A DNA stretch of 64,000 nucleotides from Chamaecyparis obtusa (taxonomy: Eukaryota > Streptophyta > Pinopsida > Cupressales > Cupressaceae): NCBI GenBank assembly GCA_027943335.1, contig BSBK01001871.1:1594501-1658500 (forward strand), given 5' to 3'. The position numbers were made by a program, and so were the translations under genes. The notes below the pieces were generated by a model. The model saw nothing but the letters and a program-made list of their open reading frames with translations, ran no database searches and was not told where the DNA came from. Shown one piece after another: positions 43,156 through 52,524 of this stretch; positions within the stretch are counted from its first letter, which is position 1, and every line of letters begins with the position of its first letter.

Positions 43156-45123
43156 ATGTCACCAATTCTAGGCAAGCCACTCTTGCTCTACATTTCAGCC
43201 ATGATAGCCTCATTAGGTGCTCTTCTTGCTCAGCAAGATCATGACAGAAAAGAAAAATCCATCCACTACATCAATCGCACTTTAGTGGGATATGAGTTAA
43301 ACTATTCCCCTATTGAAAGAGCATGTCTAGCTATTGTCTTTGCTTCACAGAAGTGGCGACATTACATGTTGTCACATTCTACTCAGCTTATTTCAAAGAT
43401 TGATCCTTTAAAGTATTTATTAAGCAAGACTACATTGACACGCAGGTTGGCTAAGTGGGTCATGCTACTTAGTGAGTTTGATATTGAATATGTAGATAGG
43501 AAGGCTATCAAAGGTCAAGTGATCGCCGATCAACTAGCTGATGCTCCATTAATGGATGACCAACCTATACACACAGAGTTTCCTGATGCTCATATCTTAG
43601 CTTCGTCTACACAAGCATGGAAATTATATTTTGATGGATCATACACTCAACAGGGTTCAGGAGCTAGTATTCTTTTTATCACGCCACAAGGATACACTAT
43701 TCTGAAATCTTTCAAGTTGTTATTTCCTTGCACCAATAATGTAGCAAAATATGAGGCTTTGCTGATTGGGTTAAAAATGGCTTTACAATGGAACGTATCT
43801 AAAATAAATGTCTACAGAGATTCTCAGCTGATTGTTAACCAGGTTAATGATGATTACCAGACCAAAGATGATAAGTTATTGCCATATAAACATATGGTTG
43901 ATGACTTTAAAATGTATTTCTCTGTCATCACTTTTGAGCAAATTCCTCGGCATGAAAACAAGGTTGATGATGCCATGGCAATGATTGCTTCTTTATTTAA
44001 TATAGAAGATACCAAGGCCCATTTTGAGTTCTTGGTGGAATCCCTGACTTGTCCTACATATGATGAGCCTGATACGAGTATTATATGTCATCTGATTGGA
44101 CATGACTCCCCAACCTATGGAAAGATCTATTCTTACCTCAAAGATAACACTTTACCTCCTGACCTATCCCGCAATCAAAAACAAACTTTTCTCCACCAAA
44201 CCTCCCACTATATCTTAATATCTGACACCCTTTATCGGCAAGGTTTTGACGGTACTCTCCTACGATGTCTCGAACATGATGAAGCTCAACTTTCCTTACA
44301 TGATGTACATGAGGGTATTTGTGGGACACCTTTGAGTGGTCCTTCTTTGGCTAAGAAACTCATGCGTATGGGTTATTATTGGCCTACCATGGAAGCAGAC
44401 TCTTTTCATTTTGCTAGGGCATGCAAGAAATGTCAGATACATGGAAACCTTATCCATGCTCCAGCACTAGAGTTACATCCTTTTACAACTACTTTGCCAT
44501 TCAGTCAGTGGGGACTCGACCTCATGGATGCTATCAATCCTCCATCTTCCAACGGCCACAAATGGATTCTCACTACCACAGAATACTTCACTAAATGGAT
44601 TGAGGCCGTTCCATTAATTACTGCCACAGGGAAACAAATCTCCATGTTTATCTTAAACTATATCATTTGCAGATATGGTATACCTATGTATCTTATCACT
44701 GATCATGGGAAACAATTTCAAAACCAAGACATGGATGACTTGTGCACCAAATTCCACATCACCCACAACTATTCCACCATCTACTATACTCAAGGAAATG
44801 GCCAAGCTGAGGCATCAAACAAAACAATTATTAAAATCCTACAAAAGACTGTCAATGACGCTGGCCATGACTGGCATCTCCAACTTAATCCTACCTTATG
44901 GGCTTACCGTACCTCCACCTGTACTCCTACTGGAGCCACTCCATACTCCCTTGTCTATGGATCTAAAGTAGTCCTGCCCCTCGAGGTCGAGTTGCCTTCA
45001 TTTCGTGTTACTCTTAAAGATTTACTTCCTAATGAAGAGTATAGAGTTGCACGCTTGACTGAATTGGAACTCCTAGATGAACATCGTCAGTGCACCTATG
45101 ATCATTTTAAAGTTTATCAGTAG
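43156..45123 (+). CDS. E5 RNase H, second RNase H and integrase segment
   Basis: 655 residues. The first RNase H (to about residue 135; LLAQQDHDRKEKSIHYI, KWRHYML) lacks strong catalytic residues and acts as the connection-type domain. A second, archaeal-type RNase H begins near residue 153: AWKLYFDGSYTQQGSGASIL, then KYEALLIGLKMAL, then YRDSQLIVNQV, giving the D-E-D set. Two RNase H domains define the Tat lineage. Integrase follows: the zinc finger has H-E-G-I-C-G-T-P where E4 has H at the last position, then C-K-K-C. The core Asp-Asp-Glu are in GLDLMDAI, ITDHGKQF and GNGQAEASNK. It ends at TAG 45121. Confidence 0.9.
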   Translation: MSPILGKPLLLYISAMIASLGALLAQQDHDRKEKSIHYINRTLVGYELNYSPIERACLAIVFASQKWRHYMLSHSTQLISKIDPLKYLLSKTTLTRRLAKWVMLLSEFDIEYVDRKAIKGQVIADQLADAPLMDDQPIHTEFPDAHILASSTQAWKLYFDGSYTQQGSGASILFITPQGYTILKSFKLLFPCTNNVAKYEALLIGLKMALQWNVSKINVYRDSQLIVNQVNDDYQTKDDKLLPYKHMVDDFKMYFSVITFEQIPRHENKVDDAMAMIASLFNIEDTKAHFEFLVESLTCPTYDEPDTSIICHLIGHDSPTYGKIYSYLKDNTLPPDLSRNQKQTFLHQTSHYILISDTLYRQGFDGTLLRCLEHDEAQLSLHDVHEGICGTPLSGPSLAKKLMRMGYYWPTMEADSFHFARACKKCQIHGNLIHAPALELHPFTTTLPFSQWGLDLMDAINPPSSNGHKWILTTTEYFTKWIEAVPLITATGKQISMFILNYIICRYGIPMYLITDHGKQFQNQDMDDLCTKFHITHNYSTIYYTQGNGQAEASNKTIIKILQKTVNDAGHDWHLQLNPTLWAYRTSTCTPTGATPYSLVYGSKVVLPLEVELPSFRVTLKDLLPNEEYRVARLTELELLDEHRQCTYDHFKVYQ

Positions 45124-45369
45124 CGTCTGTCCCGTCAGTACAATAGCAAGGTAAAGATCAGAGACTTTCAGTTGGGTGACTTAGTCCTTTGAGAAAATCC
45201 AAAAAATCAATAGCACCGTGAAAAGAAGGGCAAGTTCAAACCTAATTGGTTAGGACCTTTTGTGATTACAGTAGTCTATGGTTCTGGAGCCTATCAGTTA
45301 TCTACACCTGACGGGGATCCCTTGGATGAACCTCTTAACAGTATCCATCTCAAGAAGTTCTATCCCTGA

Positions 45370-47330
45370 AATCTCAATGCAAGGGGCATGTATATAGTCT
45401 GTATATATATTTTGTAAATAAAACATATTCAAAAATACAAAAAAAAATCACAAAATAAAAAGAAAAACTGCAATAAAAGCATATGGTGAAAACTTGGAAA
45501 CAGGTGCTATGTGTGACAAGTTAGCTCCTCTATCTATTAGGATTCTTCTAGTGTTTTCGTTCCTTGTATATATCCACAATAAAATAGTTACTTAGTCCTT
45601 GTCCCCACCATGTATATATCATAATAAAATGGCCAGTTCATACACCATCCATTGTATCTATCCGTAATAAAATCCCATCATAGCTTGATCTTTTGTCATG
45701 GTCTTCATCCTAGTCTTTTCACGTCTTTCTTCATCCATAATAAGCCAGTCCATCACCTCGCTGGGGGCATGTCCTCGACCTAGTTTGGGAAGTGGATATA
45801 TGATAGTCATGACTCTTAGAGGACATAATGGAGTTATTTTCACCAGGCAAGGCAAACGCAATCAAATGTTCTTTCATAATGGTATCTTCATGTTGAATCA
45901 GAATCTATGATCTATCTTTCGAATTGTGACTGCTTATCTATACATCATCACTTGAATTGATCAACATATCCTAAATCAATCTTTTTGGCAAAAGAAATGT
46001 ATATTCATGGCAGGCATGTTAGGATGATTTTTTATAACTTATGCATTCATATCTAGATTTCATTGTTATCATGTTTCCTATGCTATTACAGGATATCTTT
46101 GACATGAGTTTGAAACTCTCATATGTCATTGATTAGAATGGCCGGGATGAGACATGATATTTTCTTTGATTGCTATTTGTGGGCTATTTTCTGATGAAAT
46201 TGAAGGAACAAGTAATTGGGGTGTCTGTGTATAAGTTCCTTCATCCATTTCATAGTATTGACAGCATGCAAATCATGTTGTTCTAAACAAATGCTATTTG
46301 TGGTGATACGCCATCACATACCTCAACTCCAAATATTTATTCCCCGATGGAGGGGGGAAATATTCCTTGTCTGTTACACAAATGAAACTCAGGTCATCTC
46401 GATTCAATTATACCTAGATGCTTGTCAAGTTTGCAATATTAAACTCCATGCAAAAAGTGCTCAGGTCATCCTGGTTTAATTATACCATGATGCTTGCATT
46501 TTCTTGCAACATAACGAGCTCAATGATGAAACTCAAGTTCCAATTATTATGAAGTTTTAAGATGCTACCTAAAGTTGTGGAGATACATTCATTTCATATT
46601 GCATTTCATTAACATAGTTCATGACTTACATATCAGTGCTCCTTTTATAGAGATTTATAGGTTACCTTTCTTATTAGGTTATCTATTCTCTTAGTATATT
46701 CTTCTTGTGTCAGATACATTGTTATTTAAGTTGAGGACATTTGGACAACCAAACATAGTACGACTTTTTGCATTTAACATTTTGCACTTAAACATTTAGA
46801 GACACATGTTAATCTTCATTAGGAGTGTTCATTTATATATATAATTTGATCATTTATTATAGCTATCATTTCATCTCATTTTCTTTTATCATGTTATCAG
46901 TTATTACATTCAATCATCTTAGGTACATTATCATTTATTACATTAGATATCATTTGCATTACACTGTCATTTATTATACATTATCATGCATTTTTCATCA
47001 TTTATTTATTATCCATTAACCACATTGTTCATCACAACATTGCATTGATAATCACATAGCATTAGTAAACTCATTTAAGACATACATTCTATGCATCTAA
47101 AAGTAAATCATCACATCCTGCATATGTCAGTATGCACATGTATATAAATCATCAAAGAAAATCATGATAGAACTGCATCACTGTATATATAGCGTCAATC
47201 ATATAGTATTCCATCATATAAAGTCCATAGAACAACAAAACTATTCGAATGTCCAATGATATAAATCAATAACAATGTGTCCATAGTCAATGTCCATCAA
47301 GTCAAAATATAATGAATCATAATGGTACAA
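45370..47330 (+). other. E5 post-pol region, no sense gene
   Basis: About 2 kb with no conserved frame. A TGGTGAAAAC..GGAAACAGGTG hairpin-like motif lies at 45483-45508. AT-rich, TCATTTATTACAT-like imperfect repeats occupy about 46820-47040. Nothing else is recognised. Confidence 0.7.
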
Positions 47331-47539
47331 TAGTGTGTACAATGCTCTCTCAACATCTATGACCCACTGCCTCCAAACTCTGTTTGTCACTGTCTACGGG
47401 ATGCAATGTGGCCCTGTGCTACTGCACTCCCTAATGCTGAGGATCCACCCTGACCTCCTGAACCTATCGGTGCTCTCAAAGGGTGTGATGACACACCCTC
47501 TCCACCAGCTAGTGCTCCTCTGTCATGCACTATTGTCCT

Positions 47540-48857
47540 GATCACCACTGAGCTCTCCCTATAACTCCTGATCCACTGATCCCTCAGGACTGCTTGTTTG
47601 TATGCCTCTCACCAGTAGGATATCTCCTTCCCAGCATGTATCATGGATCTCATGATATCTCCATGGGGACCTAGGTCCTCTATCCTCTGTAACTCATCTA
47701 GTAGCATCTCAGACTCCCCGAGTCTCTCAATCGCTGCATCCCACTCATGTCTTAGGACATCCATCTAAAGCTCTAGCCTCCCAATCTATCTCTCTAGACC
47801 TGGCACCTGCTCTTCCTGTACCTATGTAACTACTAGTCTGACTAGCAGTGCATCAATATTTGGCTCCTCCTCCACCGCGTCTCTCTGTAAATAGGGATCA
47901 TGTCCCTCAATGTCCATGTTCACCTGCTTATCCTGTGCCTGTACATCTGGCATCTCAGCATCAGCTGCATCCTATACACCACCCTATACCACACCAACCT
48001 AGGCTAATAGAATGTCTATGTCATCATGTGCCTACCCCACCTATCCCTGCACCTGTACCTATACTTGTGGCACCTGTGCCTGTCCCTGTGCAGCTGCTCC
48101 TTGTATTGTAGCAACTGGTATTTGTACCTAAGTGACTGGTGCCTATAAGGGAGCTCTTGTAGTTGGCTATGCTAGCTGTACCAAAGGCTATCTCTATCCC
48201 TATCCCCTCTGTCTCACTCCACCTCCCCTCATCCATGGGCCAGCTCTCTCACCTCTCCTTCCATCTCTGCCACCTCCATCTCCACCATCTCCATCTCCTC
48301 CTCCATCTCCTCCTCTCCCTTGTCCCCTCCTATCTTGTCCTTGCCACCTCCCTCAATGTCTGTCTACAAGATCTCTCTTTGGAGGTCTCGCTACTGGATC
48401 TATGATGCGTGGTATAGGATGATCTCTCAAAAATTGGTCCAAATCTGCAATCACCCAGGATCAACAACTGTCTGCCTCATAGACCATGCTTGGAATGGTG
48501 CATCCAAAAACTCCTGTCAAGCAACATCAAATGATGCCATGGGCCCCCAATCTTGTCTCTCCTGATGTGTTCATGCAAACTCAATCACTCCCTGGGGCAT
48601 ACCCTGAATCCTGCCAAACTAGCACAAAACCTGGCTGACCAACTGTCTCTCAATAATAAAGGGCATCCACCCTACCAACCATCATGACTCAAAATAGAAT
48701 CTTAGCTGCCACTCATCATCCCACGACTCACACCCTAGGTAGGGTCTCCATGTCACTATGTCCAATGTATCAAACATGTACCGCCAAAACTCTAAATGTC
48801 CCAATTTTCTTGAGACAAAACTAAGGAGTACAAATGAATATAGGGCTGCCCTGCACC
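47540..48857 (-). pseudogene. Degenerate C-terminal part of the antisense PMD gene
   Basis: Continuing the antisense gene beyond its first stop, all frames taken together still read PMD-family-like sequence: YIHLYSLVLSQENWD, then a segment readable as TWRPYLG-like, DEWQLRFYF-like and WMPF-like blocks near 48760-48660. Next comes a Gly/Asp/Glu-rich low-complexity tract (48240-48330) and a coiled-coil-like Arg/Glu/Leu tail (MDVLRHEWDAAIERLGESE near 47760-47690). Several stops and at least one frameshift break it. The left limit is uncertain because the sequence fades into unrecognised DNA. Confidence 0.65.
48240..48335 (-). repeat. CCATCTCC/CCTCCATCT low-complexity tract
   Basis: Pyrimidine-rich simple repeat on the plus strand, encoding a Glu/Met/Gly-rich acidic run on the antisense strand within the degenerate PMD gene. 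Confidence 0.8.
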
Positions 48858-49493
48858 CTAGAATCTAATCACCAATGGTCTAGTCACTGCAATATGCTCC
48901 CATGCCCAAACATGGAGCAGTGTCACCCCTGTTGATAGAGATGCACCCCTATGGTACACCACCTGATGTAAATCATGATATAGGTGTGCTAATAAACACA
49001 CCCCCCAAGCAAATCGGGTCCCCTCCATCACCCACTGTAATGTGCAGCCCCATCCAACTACAAATCCATGTGACCTCCGATTAGGGCATATGAATTCCCC
49101 AATCGTGCCTACTAGAACCACTGGAAGAGGTTCATACAAGTCGACCATATCCTCCCAACTAATCTCTCTATCATCTATATCCTCATCCCCAAAGATGGAT
49201 CTGCACTTTGTGACTCCACCGTGCCAATCGTACTGCACTAACTCTCCTTTCATGGGAAGCCGGAGGATGCAATATACATCCTCTAGTGTCACTATCATCT
49301 CCCCTGTCAGAATATGGAAAGTACTCATCTCCGAGTGCCATCTCTCGGCTAATGCGATCATCATGCTCATATTCACCTGAATCTCGGGTGTGTAAATCAC
49401 ATAGTAAAGTCCTGACCCTCCAATCAACAGTCTCTCTATCTCCGACAATGCTGGTCTCAGATTCTGTGTGATGGGATATCTCTCCCATGACAT
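48858..49493 (-). CDS. Antisense ORF with plant mobile domain (PMD), MAIN/MAIL-like
   Basis: 211 residues open from the first Met to TAG. RWHSEMSTFHILTGEMIVTL followed by EDVYCILRLPMKGE (residues 51-84) is the signature opening of the plant mobile domain (PF10536, Arabidopsis MAIN/MAIL family). TRFAWGVCLLAHLYHDLHQV (159-178) and TGVTLLHVWAWEHIAVTRPL (188-207) are its second and third conserved blocks. The frame extends upstream without a stop to a splice-acceptor-like AG at 49515. It lies between pol and the 3' LTR on the opposite strand, a position where antisense PMD-type ORFs have been reported in Tat elements. Function in elements is unknown; host MAIN proteins act in silencing and genome stability. 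Confidence 0.88.
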   Translation of the reverse strand: MSWERYPITQNLRPALSEIERLLIGGSGLYYVIYTPEIQVNMSMMIALAERWHSEMSTFHILTGEMIVTLEDVYCILRLPMKGELVQYDWHGGVTKCRSIFGDEDIDDREISWEDMVDLYEPLPVVLVGTIGEFICPNRRSHGFVVGWGCTLQWVMEGTRFAWGVCLLAHLYHDLHQVVYHRGASLSTGVTLLHVWAWEHIAVTRPLVIRF

Positions 49494-49514
49494 CAGAACA
49501 TCTATGATATCCTC

Positions 49515-50222
49515 CTATTCAAGTCAACAAAAATCAACCTATCAAATTTTGATAAACTGGTCTATCAATCTATCTATGCTATCATATCAATTTCAAACAT
49601 GTTTATCACGTGTTTCAATAGATGATTCTATCAATTGTCTATTTTAGACTGGCTAACTAGCGAACATGCTACAATGTTACCAATCTTTATCAAATTGATC
49701 ACAATCAACCACCGACAGATTAAATTGGCTTATCGACATCAAGTTTGACCTAATTGACTATCTCTTTTCCCTACATTCTATCACTTCACACATATGTGCC
49801 GCATTGAAACATGCATGCGCAACTTTCTTTCACATTTGCACAGGTTTTTATCGATGCGCAGTCTTCTTCCACATTTGCACAGCTTTAAACATATGCACCA
49901 TTTTATTGACCATTTGCGTAGCTTTTCATAACACATGCGTAGCAAGTACCTATGCGCACTTTTATTTCATGCTTGCGCAGCACTACCATTCTCCTAGTAT
50001 GAATGCGCACTTATCCTGAACGAATGCACAGAAAATTTGAATTTCTGTGCAAACGTCACAAGTTGTTGCGCATTGATGCACCGCACCTACGCATTCGTAT
50101 TCCACCTAGAACAATAAAATTTTATAATCTAATTCTACCATTTGATCTACCCTAAACATGCTAAAATTCTACATTAACATGCATCACATCATGAAATTAT
50201 GAAGGAGGATCAAATCACCTAC
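49515..50222 (-). other. Putative intron of the antisense PMD gene
   Basis: On the minus strand, GTAGGT at 50222-50217 forms a donor and GACTTGAATAG ending at 49515 an acceptor. The 708 bases between contain stops in every frame. Splicing would join a 25-codon first exon in phase 0 to the PMD exon. It holds the TGCGCA array at 49797-50098. This is inference from sequence only. Confidence 0.5.
49797..50098 (-). repeat. E5 TGCGCA motif array 3, inverted relative to leader arrays
   Basis: Six exact TGCGCA sites, two GCTACGCA sites (minus strand), one CTACGCATTC on the plus strand, and GTGCAAATG/GTGCATTC variants every 20-30 bases. Read on the minus strand, words such as TTGCTACGCAT and GTGCATTCGTTC match the leader arrays (TTGCTACGCAT, GTGCATTCATTC). 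Confidence 0.8.
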
Positions 50223-50297
50223 CGGCTCACCCAAATCGGGTGGTCACTAGAAGCATCTGACTTTCTCGAAGTGGTGATCTGACAAGGGGAACGGCAT
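50223..50297 (-). pseudogene. Putative first exon of the antisense PMD gene
   Basis: ATG at 50297 opens 25 codons (MPFPLSDHHFEKVRCF, two stops, PPDLGEP) up to the donor at 50222. TAG and TGA are adjacent at codons 17-18; either could come from one C-to-T change. The exon is in phase with the PMD exon, lies about 85 bases from a TATA box and is GC-richer than its surroundings. It could be a chance open frame, but promoter, start, donor and phase agree. Confidence 0.5.
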
Positions 50298-50382
50298 CTT
50301 GGCGGCTCGGCTCTTCTCTCTCTCACGCTCTGATCTCCAAGTGACAAGTGTGCACAATGAGCCTATTGTGGACCCCTTAGCC

Positions 50383-50392
50383 CTATTTATAG
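50383..50392 (-). promoter_or_regulatory. TATA box of the antisense PMD gene
   Basis: Minus-strand CTATAAATAG within GGCTATAAATAGGG, a near-perfect plant TATA box pointing toward the PMD exon. It lies about 285 bases inside the 3' LTR boundary, so it is not part of the LTR. Confidence 0.65.
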
Positions 50393-50661
50393 CCTGTGGA
50401 TCCAATGTGCTTGGTGTGTGGACCCTATCTCCCATTTTTCTTCCATTCCACCCCATTTTCCTCCATATTTTCTACCGTTCTTTCGTGAGATTGATTGTAA
50501 AAAAACACAAAAAAAAAAAAACAAATCCAATAAAAATTCAAATAATCTTTTTTGTCAATCAATCTCTCAAGGGGGCATGCATAGTTCGTCTAAGACATTG
50601 TCTGGGGCAGGGGCAAAAATGCTTGATTTTTCTTTGAAACAATGTGACCAGCACATTATTT

Positions 50662-50676
50662 CAAAGAGGGGCAAAA
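50662..50676 (+). promoter_or_regulatory. E5 polypurine tract
   Basis: CAAAGAGGGGCAAAA directly before the 3' LTR. It is identical to the tract of E4 before 62275, although the LTRs themselves are unrelated. Confidence 0.92.
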
Positions 50677-51832
50677 TGTATACACTTAAAAATAGCTTAA
50701 TTTATTAATTAAATATTTATTATTTAATTACTATTGACTTGATAAATTAATTAAATATTTATTATTTAATTAATATTTATTTCTTCTATTTATTAAATAA
50801 ATTATTCAATTTATTTAATAAATTCACTATAGTCTAATTCTATATCCTAAGTCTTCTAAATAGTCTATTTAAGTAATTTAATTAAATACATAATCACCTA
50901 AATATGATTAAGTCTTCTAATGCACTTCATCCACCTAGTCACCTGACACATCACCTTGGCTAAAATAAATAATTATTATTAATTATTTATTCATATTTAT
51001 CCTCACCCACACATGTCCTATTCTTAAGGTCTATGTGGCCTCATAGGACTTGGTCTCATGACCACATGTCCTCTCAACAACCAAGTCAAGAGACATTCCC
51101 TATTCCTAAGGGGCTTCTCAAGCCACCACTAAGGGTCAAAGGTGACTCATGGGACACTTGTACAAAGAGTCCTCATGAGGAAAATATCTCTCCCCCTTTC
51201 TCTCTTTGGTCTTTGTGAGACACTTGACATGTGTCTTTCCCTTCCACCTTCTTCTCCTCCATGTCAATGTGAGAGGAACATCATCCCTATTCTTCCTCTC
51301 ACATTCCAACTACATCCCCCTTTCTCTCAACTCCTTCAACCAAGTCAATCCTAGCCCTAGGATCTTCCACCTTTCATTCTCAACCATAGGATTGTGCCAC
51401 CTAGGCCTAGATCCTCCAAAACTCTATAAAAGGAGTCTCATTTCTCATTTGAGAGCTAATAGGTATTTTTGATAACAAGCATTCAAGCATCCAAGTATTC
51501 AAGCAATCAAGCATTCCATAGCAATCACCATTTCATTTGCATTTCATCCATTAGTTTGCATAAGCTATTGTGCACACAATTTCATTTAATCTCCACACTT
51601 TGGTAGCATCTTGGGAGAAGGCTTCATATTGGAAATCTGAGAGCTCAACATCTTCAAGAAATCAAAGCTAGGAGGATAATGGAGACAAGCTGCATGGTAG
51701 GTGAAGGTAATTAAATTAGTTTAATCATTTCATAGTTACTTTTCATTCTTCATTGTGTTTGCATTAGATAGATTCATTGGCTTTTATAGTTAATTTATCA
51801 TTTCTAGTTGTTAGACATCTAATTTGCATACA
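50677..51832 (+). repeat. E5 3' LTR, family C
   Basis: 1156 bases, colinear with 34943-36106. It differs by scattered transitions and loss of one CATTCAAG unit after the TATA box (51425-51434). Confidence 0.96.
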
Positions 51833-51837
51833 ATGTG

Positions 51838-52524
51838 CAAGGTTGCTTTTGCCCTTGTTCATTTTTTTTAGACGATTGATTACTTCCCTTTGCTTGATGT
51901 TCTGAGTGTTTGTTATCTACTTGGTTATTGAAAATGAATGATCTTGAACTTTTACACAAATCTGCAAACCTAAACAAAGAAAAACTTGCAAACAAACTGG
52001 TTCTGAAAACTGAAAAATTACAAATTTGAAGAAAAAATCCTTTCTGGTGTCAAAATTTATCCTAAAATTTCAAAACTCGTATCAAAGCTAAAGTCAAAGT
52101 TGTCAGAAAACTCCTAAATTTGTCAGAAACCCAATTTTTACAACCTACTTCCAGATTTTGTCAAACAAATCATTGTGTCAGAAACAAAGAAATACCTATA
52201 AAAAATCCATCCATTTTCCTAAGGTGGTCTCTTGATTCTGATTTAGCCTTCTAATTTATTGATTTGAGTTTTTTTCATCTTGTGTCAAAACCTTGTCAAA
52301 ATTATCTTCAAAATTCAATCTTCTTACAAAATGGCTAAGTGTTGAGAACTCGTGCCCTCCATCTATTGGGCATCTACCCATACTACTGTGGCACATTATC
52401 CTTCATTTACATCTAATCTAATCTTTAATCAATTCAATCTTGACAAGGTTGCGTCATTCTATCTTCTTGAATCAAGTCATTCTTCAGTTGTCTTCATCTT
52501 ACTCTCTTGCTTCACCCAAGGTTA
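51838..52524 (+). other. E4 leader, part 2
   Basis: Resumes the E4 leader after E5 with CAAGGTTGCTTTTGCCC, which in E1 adjoins the equivalent of the left flank. It is untranslated up to the gag ATG at 52525. Confidence 0.85.

Larger units (their letters stand above)
38092..45369 (+). pseudogene. E5 gag-pro-pol polyprotein, single frame with nine stops
   Basis: All domains lie in one frame of 2426 codons with no frameshift. Premature stops are at 38296, 38911, 39139, 41065, 42061, 43087, 45121, 45190 and 45211. Order: gag (38092-39750), protease (40330-40730), G-patch (41131-41250), RT (42200-42960), RNase H (43090-43550), second archaeal-type RNase H (43612-44000), integrase (44250-45130 and tail). 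The start MVQTRS matches E1 and E4. Besides the stops, key residues are lost: YVDN for YVDD in RT, Pro for the second His of the integrase zinc finger, and both Cys of the gag zinc motif. The gene is dead, although the LTRs suggest a fairly recent insertion. Confidence 0.92.
34943..51832 (+). mobile_element. E5: Tat-like Ty3 retrotransposon, family C, with antisense PMD gene
   Basis: The 16,890-base element has LTRs of 1164 and 1156 bases, a tRNA-Asn PBS, a 2-kb leader, a single-frame gag-protease-RT-RNase H-RNase H-integrase gene, and a 5.3-kb 3' region with an antisense gene. A polypurine tract precedes the 3' LTR. It is inserted in the E4 leader: the flanks join to match the uninterrupted E1 leader near 4150-4215. 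The target copies are ATGCA (34938-34942) and ATGTG (51833-51837), three of five identical with two transitions. About 9 differences in the first 370 LTR bases make it the youngest element here. Confidence 0.95.

Noticed and set aside
46825..47019. Plus-strand 64-residue hydrophobic frame
   Set aside because: Low-complexity AT-rich imperfect repeat; Ile/Tyr/His bias follows from base composition.
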